Assembly: GCA_964030475.1 (NCBI GenBank)
Contig: CAXIPT010000006.1
Location: 2,494,234 to 2,558,233, forward strand
Length of the DNA: 64,000 nucleotides
Origin: Tethya wilhelma
Taxonomy: Eukaryota; Porifera; Demospongiae; Tethyida; Tethyidae
Reading direction: 5' to 3'
The first letter of the stretch is position 1. Every line of letters starts with the position of its first letter. The notes under the pieces were generated by a model. That model did no database searches, had not been told where the DNA came from, and saw only the letters and a list, made by a program, of their open reading frames with translations. Below are positions 59,001-64,000 of the stretch, one piece after another. The position numbers and the translations under genes were made by a program.

Positions 59001-60637
59001 TTGTCTTACAATTATGCTTTTTCTCCCTTTATCTCTTTCTCCCTTTCTTTCCTTCTTTCCAAGAGCTGCTCATGAGTGTCTCAAGACAACTACTATCAAT
59101 GGTGTGACCTTTCCTAAGGGAAGTAACGTTATTATACCCATCTATTCCTACCACTACGATCCTAATGAGTGGGAGGAGCCAGAAATATTTAACCCAGACA
59201 GGTACGTATGCATGCGGAGTACAAAAGCACAACTTGCAAGCTTATGGAATTCCGCCTGAAAATGTTTAATTTATGGATACAACAGAATAAATTGGATCAT
59301 GTATATATCAGGATCAACATTTTGACTGGTAAATGGTCACCATGTTGACCCTTACCAGAATCTACAAGAAGTAGGTCATGGTTCTTCTTTAAGTTTGTAA
59401 GAGTGGTGCTTGGTCACTCTGGTGTTGCTAAATTTACTTTGATGTGGTTAATTTTAATTTAAAAAATGCATTAAAAACCCACAAGAATGCTTTGATGTTT
59501 TGTCACCACTCTGGTCAGTCATCCAGGGGAAAACCCTGTGACAGAAGGAGATTTGCTATGTTGTGGTCACGGTTGAGCATAATTTAGGCTAATTAAGGTG
59601 GACATAATCGACTTAATAAGGGATTATTGGTGATAGCTATATCATTGAAAAATTAATAATTAACCTTAAGACTTACTAGCAGTTATACGATAATTATAGT
59701 TAGTTAATGGGCTGAAATAGTATATATCCTGCAAGTTATACTGGACACCCTGGCCGTATAACTGTAGGATACTTTCAGCCCATTGTATGACTATCTTATA
59801 CTGTTACCTAGGCTGACCACTGCTTTGTAATTACTCTATAAGGATCCGGACTAGAGTAGTATACCATTCTGGTAAGACTTTGCTATCTCCTAGGTAACTA
59901 AACAGTATATAAGACAGTCATACATGCAATGGACTGAAAGTATCCTGCAGTTATATAACCTGCAGGTTATACTCTTTCAGCCCATTATTATTATTGTAAC
60001 TACTATACTCTAGTCCTTATACGTAAAAACAATTAGAGTAATAGGGTGGCTAGTATAACTTGCAGGATACTGAGTCAGCCCATGCATTATATAACTATAT
60101 CGGATATTCTTTTCAGCCCATTATAATTATAACTATCTTATATATACCTTTTTTACACATACCCAGATTCGATGAAGAGAACAAAGCAAAGCGTCATCCT
60201 CTGAGTTTTGTTCCATTTTCTGTTGGGCCTCGTAAGTGCCCTGCTGCTAAGTTTGCCGTTTTGACTATCAAAACTACTTTGATGCAAGTGTTGAGGAAAT
60301 TCTCCTTTGAACGAGCACCAGAAACAAAGGTTGGAAAATATAACCTTCTCTGTCTGTTGCAATGTTAACCTATTTGTCATGGAATAAAGCCAAAAAAAAC
60401 TTTGACTGCCTGAGCTTATTACGTCAATCATGCTTTCATGCACGCATGCATACAATTAAAGCTGTGGATACGGACTCATGCATGCATTTCTCCTTTTCAC
60501 TGCTTTTTTTGTTGTTCTTTTTTGCTACACAACTATTGCAATTATTACAGGATCGTCTTGAAGTATTTGTGGCTACTGTACTCAATCCAAAATATGGCAT
60601 TTATGTCAAATTGGCCAGTCGACTTGGTGTTGAATAG
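53034..60637 (+). CDS. Cytochrome P450, thromboxane-synthase/CYP3 clan
   Basis: Thirteen exons: 53034-53101, 54419-54515, 54994-55058, 55203-55299, 55896-56018, 56639-56727, 57364-57524, 57884-58020, 58394-58642, 58768-58856, 59064-59201, 60167-60329, 60551-60637; phases all agree, 520 residues. N-terminal membrane anchor (FSGIIVGSSILVVYLCF), then HGIKGPRPLPFVGN, typical of CYP3/CYP5. K-helix EVLR (E382, R385), FNPDRF, and haem loop FSVGPRKCPA with ligand C462. Two odd residues: the I-helix reads ASFENIANTL (324-333) with Asn at the usual threonine, and the glycine two after the haem cysteine is alanine. The surrounding NTLGFAAYLL resembles thromboxane synthase. It may isomerise peroxides rather than hydroxylate. 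The substrate is unknown. Confidence 0.92.
54657..54862. repeat. Foldback MITE, TACCGTATAGC family
   Basis: CCGTATATATAGCAGGAAAG pairs with the inverse of CTTTCCTGCTATACGG. Arms contain AACTTTCG(G)GGATCACG. P450 intron 2. Confidence 0.82.
57618..57837. repeat. Foldback MITE, TACTGTAGATCTTCTAAAAA subfamily
   Basis: Ends TACTGTAGATCTTCTAAAAA and TTTTTAGAAGATCTACGGTA are inverted copies, followed inward by GGCACC/GGTGCC. Same TAC(C/T)GTA outer bases as the other family. P450 intron 7. Confidence 0.85.
58026..58222. repeat. Decayed foldback MITE at a splice donor
   Basis: GCCATATATAGCCGGAAATA with AAATATTGACAAGG inward, and a diverged inverse end near 58205-58222 (CTGGCTACGTATAAGG). Starts six bases after the donor of P450 exon 8. 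Confidence 0.5.
59690..60140. repeat. Repeats built on GGGCTGAAAGTATCCTGCAG
   Basis: Direct and inverted copies of TATCCTGCAGTTATA and TTTCAGCCCATT occur at least six times across P450 intron 11, with TATATAAC-type linkers. Looks like nested foldback elements. Confidence 0.7.
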
Positions 60638-61346
60638 AATCACTCATTGTCTTGGAAATGCTGGTAGTACTCTATTTAGGTTAGGCTCTACATTGATGTA
60701 GTATGTTGTGATCAAATTTAATTTCTCGTTTCACACTTAATAAATGGTACTGTTATTACAGCAAAGACCTTGTGTCTAAAGTTGCTTATGTGGTATATAT
60801 AATATAGGCCTAGGGCCAGGATATCTAAATAAAACTGATTATTATATTATTATTATCGTTGTAGTGAAATACATAATTCAACCATGCAACTTTAATTTGT
60901 ATATTTTTAACAACTGCACGTACATACTAATATTATACGTATTTATAATGTATAGATAGTGAATTTGACCATAAAATTTAATAATTCCACTAGCTTGCAT
61001 GTGTAGCACAATGACAAGTCTAGGCCTAGGACCAGGCCTTTGTTTATTGCTCAGTTATATACACCCATGCATGCATGCATCCATATCGTCATGCTAGCTG
61101 CATGTAAGTGTGCTCAAAGAGTTAAATATTTCAATTTGCCAAGGTCAGAGTTTAATTTGTGTTCCTACAAGATTCCCCAGAAAGTTGTGGTATGCGTATA
61201 AAACGGTGTGTACCTGGTAACCAGGTTACTTTTTTTCCCCCTTCACTGGAGCCCCAAGGAGCTAGGCTAGCATCCAAGCCAGTTCAGTTTCTGAACCGAC
61301 TTCACCGCTTGAAAACTGACTCGGAGACTTCATTAAATTTTTAGAG
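60638..61346. other. Intergenic between tandem P450 genes
   Basis: AATAAA at 60739-60744, 102 bases past the stop, is the likely poly(A) signal of the first P450. A CATGCATGCATGCATCC stretch at about 61065. The last ~200 bases should contain the promoter of the second P450. Confidence 0.6.
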
Positions 61347-64000
61347 ATGGAGAATTTCTATTTCTTTGGAATCATTGTGGGAAGTTCTGTTTTTGTGGTG
61401 TACTTGTGCTTCAAGTAAGTCAATTCTGCACAACCATTAATTTTATCTATAGCCAAATTGTAATTTTGCTATCAAACTAAGCTTCCTTAACTATAGTGCA
61501 GTTAGCTATAGCTTTGGTTGATTGGCCACAAAATTAATAATTATTTGGTACATGTGACTTGTTGTGTTGGCATTGCAGACTGAGAGAATTTCTCTTAGTT
61601 ACATTGCTCGGTGGTTGTTTTAATTATTAAAGGAACTGTGTCAGTAAATAAGTGCTGTTTTGTTGCTAAAAATAAAGTTCATGACGTTTTATGAGGTTCT
61701 ATAGAACCTGGGTACCAGGGATAAGGTTTAATTTACACCACTCTGATACCTAGTCTGACATGCCAGACGTTTCGCTAAAAAAGGGTCTGGGATCACGCAT
61801 ATACTTGACTTGCACTGTACAGTGCAGCTCCAATCAGACTACTACACATAAATAAATTACGTATAGTTTTCATACCTTTGCATTGGCACATGCATTGCTA
61901 TAGTACAGATGTACAGTGCAGTAAACTGCAAGTATAGTGCAAACAAACCGAGTTAACAATATATTCATGACCAAGTTGTGTAACATTTTACTACTGCGTG
62001 CATGGAACAAGTGCAGTTTAGGAGTGATTCCAGACCCTTCCTTTCAATTCCTAGCAAAGGGTCTGACATGCCAGACTATCTGATACCCACAGCCTGTAAA
62101 GAAAACCTTTAGATCAAGCATGATTAGTTTTCCCTGCAGCCTGCACTGCATGGAATAGCCGTGGTAAAATTCCATGGAATTTTTGATCAGGCTTTATTAT
62201 ACTCCACGGTATTATAATAATTTCATGTCAGATATTAGCTCCGTGTATATAATATTGTGCATTTGTCAACACAAAACGTCACAAAACATCAGTACACACA
62301 TTTTGTTTTTGGTTACAAAACAGCACTGATATGATTATAGTGACACAGTTCCTTGAAAGGCTTGCATGTTTGTGGCCATGTATACTATTCAGTGGTACAG
62401 ATTTCTGAGTGTTATACATGTAGTTGTAATTAAATTTTTGAAGCCTGTAACGCTATGCATTAATATGACTGCTAGTCTGCTATATAGCCTCATTCCCAGG
62501 CTCTCGACTAGGCCTGCAAATATTACACTCAGAAAAATTTGTATGCAAAATTAATTTATGCTATTGTAGAAAAAAAATTAATCATGATACAAACTCTCTC
62601 AGTTACTGTCTCTCTATGGGCAACGTCATTCACATTCAGAGAGAGAGAGGCTATAGAAAGTGTGCCATATTTACATTGGGACATTAAATTTCAATTTTGG
62701 ACTTCTGTTTTGGTTGCCAAACATGACATTGTTACAGTATAGCTGTTTAAATAACTACCACTAAATGCCATTGGTACACCACAATGCACATGCCTCGTCT
62801 CCTCGCACTGACTGTAGTACTTAGCCAGAGTACTCACCGCAATTATAGCAAATAAATTTGGCTGGCTTAAAATTTGGCAAAGTCCCATTTTAGCATTATT
62901 GGCGATTTGGCAATTTAATCTACATGCTGCATTGTTTAGATGCACATACGTATAATAAAACTGTTTGGTGATTTTTAATTTGACGATTTGAAGAATATTA
63001 ATTATTACTATTATTTTTAAATGAGAATGGCCAAAGCCTGCTATCATCTCTGTTGGTTTTTAAGTGTTTATGGCCACGTGTATATAGTATGCTCGATTTT
63101 GGGAACCTGGCTTGTAATAATATTATATTGAAAACCATGGAGTGCATGTTTATTACCCGATTTGCTCCTATAGTCAAGCCAAATTTACCTTCCCTGCAGG
63201 GATTCATAACAGATGTCACTACAAATGCAATTAATATGTATGTTATTATAGTATACCATTATTATTACCAAAATGACATGTATGTAGTGTACATGTACTG
63301 CGCCATATTGGGTTACATACAGCTGCCCTCAGGTTACAACACTAGAAACCTATAGTAAAAATGGCTTGTACCCATAAGTTCATACACTAGCTATACCTAG
63401 GGTGTGTGAATAACTCATACACCGTAGGTAGTGTATCAGTTAGTGGTTATAGACAGTGTACATGCATGGCTAATGCACACTAGGTGGTGCCTTTGAAGTG
63501 AGTACTAACTAAGGTACTAGAGTGAATTGAAGTATGCATGGAATGCACTCCATGTATTACTCTAACTCTGCCATCTCAGAGCTGAGCACTTCTGTTGAGT
63601 TGATTGGAGTATAAATAACTACTATAATAATAGTCGGTAAATTTGGTGGGCTTAAAATTTGGCAAATTTCCATTTTAAAAAGATTGGTGATTTTTAAATT
63701 TGGTGAGTCAGACTTGATTTGATTCCACACATTGCATTGCCAAGTTTATATGTGTGCACATGTGCATAAAGCTGTTTGGCAATTTTTAACTTGGCGATTT
63801 GAATAATAATAATAAATTATTATTTACTATAATTATATGCAATTTAATTCTTGCCAACAAACTTACCCACTATAATTATAATATTGTATACTTATGTTTA
63901 TATTGAGTGTAAACTATTTTCATACAGAATTTTTGTTTCTCCTTGGCAAGTACTGAAGCAACATGGCATCAAAGGCCCCAAACCATTGCCTATTGTCGGC
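61347..64000 (+). CDS. Second cytochrome P450, first two exons (3' end outside window)
   Basis: Exon 61347-61414 encodes MENFYFFGIIVGSS plus the rest of a membrane anchor, almost the same as the first exon of the preceding P450 and with the same donor and phase. After a 2.5-kb intron, exon 2 starts at 63928 (KIFVSPWQVLKQHGIKGPKP in outline) and runs off the window. Only one or two amino-acid changes per exon separate the paralogs, so the tandem duplication is recent, while the intron has grown by insertion of foldback repeats. Confidence 0.9.
61748..62084. repeat. Foldback element with AGTCTGACATGCCAGAC ends
   Basis: TAGTCTGACATGCCAGAC at the left and GTCTGACATGCCAGACTA at the right are near-perfect inverse copies, with AAGGGTCTGG/CCAGACCCTT inside. 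A related GTCTGGCTATGCCAGAC is at about 12871. In intron 1 of the second P450. Confidence 0.65.
62836..63010. repeat. Truncated MITE, GGGTAAATTTGG subfamily
   Basis: Left half of an element like 25054-25273: AAATTTGGCTGGCTTAAAAT, CCCATTTTAGCAT, GCATTGTTTAGATGCACA. The right end is missing. Confidence 0.6.
63630..63885. repeat. Decayed MITE, GGGTAAATTTGG subfamily
   Basis: CGGTAAATTTGGTGGGCTTA at the left and AACTTACCCACTATAATTAT at the right; ends have lost the TACCGTA. Intron 1 of the second P450, about 40 bases before exon 2. Confidence 0.65.

Overview
The window looks like nuclear DNA of a basal metazoan. A demosponge close to Amphimedon queenslandica is my best guess. Reasons: AT-rich DNA, very compact genes with short GT-AG introns, animal-only families (a five-LIM PINCH adaptor, a chondroitin-synthase family protein, an Ig/FN3 receptor, a metabotropic GABA-B-like receptor), lineage-expanded sulfatases and many small foldback transposons. 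The species is inferred, not proven.

Left part (1-12000): three same-strand arylsulfatase ORFs (one cut by the window edge), then on the minus strand a chondroitin polymerising factor-like glycosyltransferase, a SMYD-type SET/MYND protein, and a broken inverted fourth sulfatase copy. Several of these genes concern sulfated glycans. Middle part (12100-36000): an ADP-ribosylglycohydrolase, a minus-strand receptor with Ig-like and five FN3 modules, divergent from a complete 12-exon PINCH gene that carries the one large assembly gap in an intron, and an 18-exon GABA-B-like receptor on the minus strand running to 35898.

Right part (36000-64000): three tandem F-box-like/leucine-rich-type paralogs. 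The middle one is a hybrid made by an apparently exact 2033-bp tandem duplication and the third has a one-base frameshift. Next come two tandem Ig-domain transmembrane receptors with tyrosine-containing tails, a related minus-strand F-box-like gene, and two tandem cytochrome P450 genes of thromboxane-synthase/CYP3 type (one complete, one cut by the window end).

Introns hold at least ten foldback elements, most with TACCGTATAGC-like ends, two copies of a ~1-kb repeat inside the same receptor gene, two tRNA-derived SINE-like sequences and several microsatellites. Points of most interest are the hybrid gene, the loss of key active-site residues in four enzyme-family proteins (glycosyltransferase, SMYD, P450 I-helix, P450 haem loop), the paired Ig receptors with conserved YxxI tails, and NRF-1-like GCGCATGCGC palindromes at several promoters. 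Exon borders were placed by hand from GT/AG signals, reading phase and family similarity, and may be off by a base or a few.
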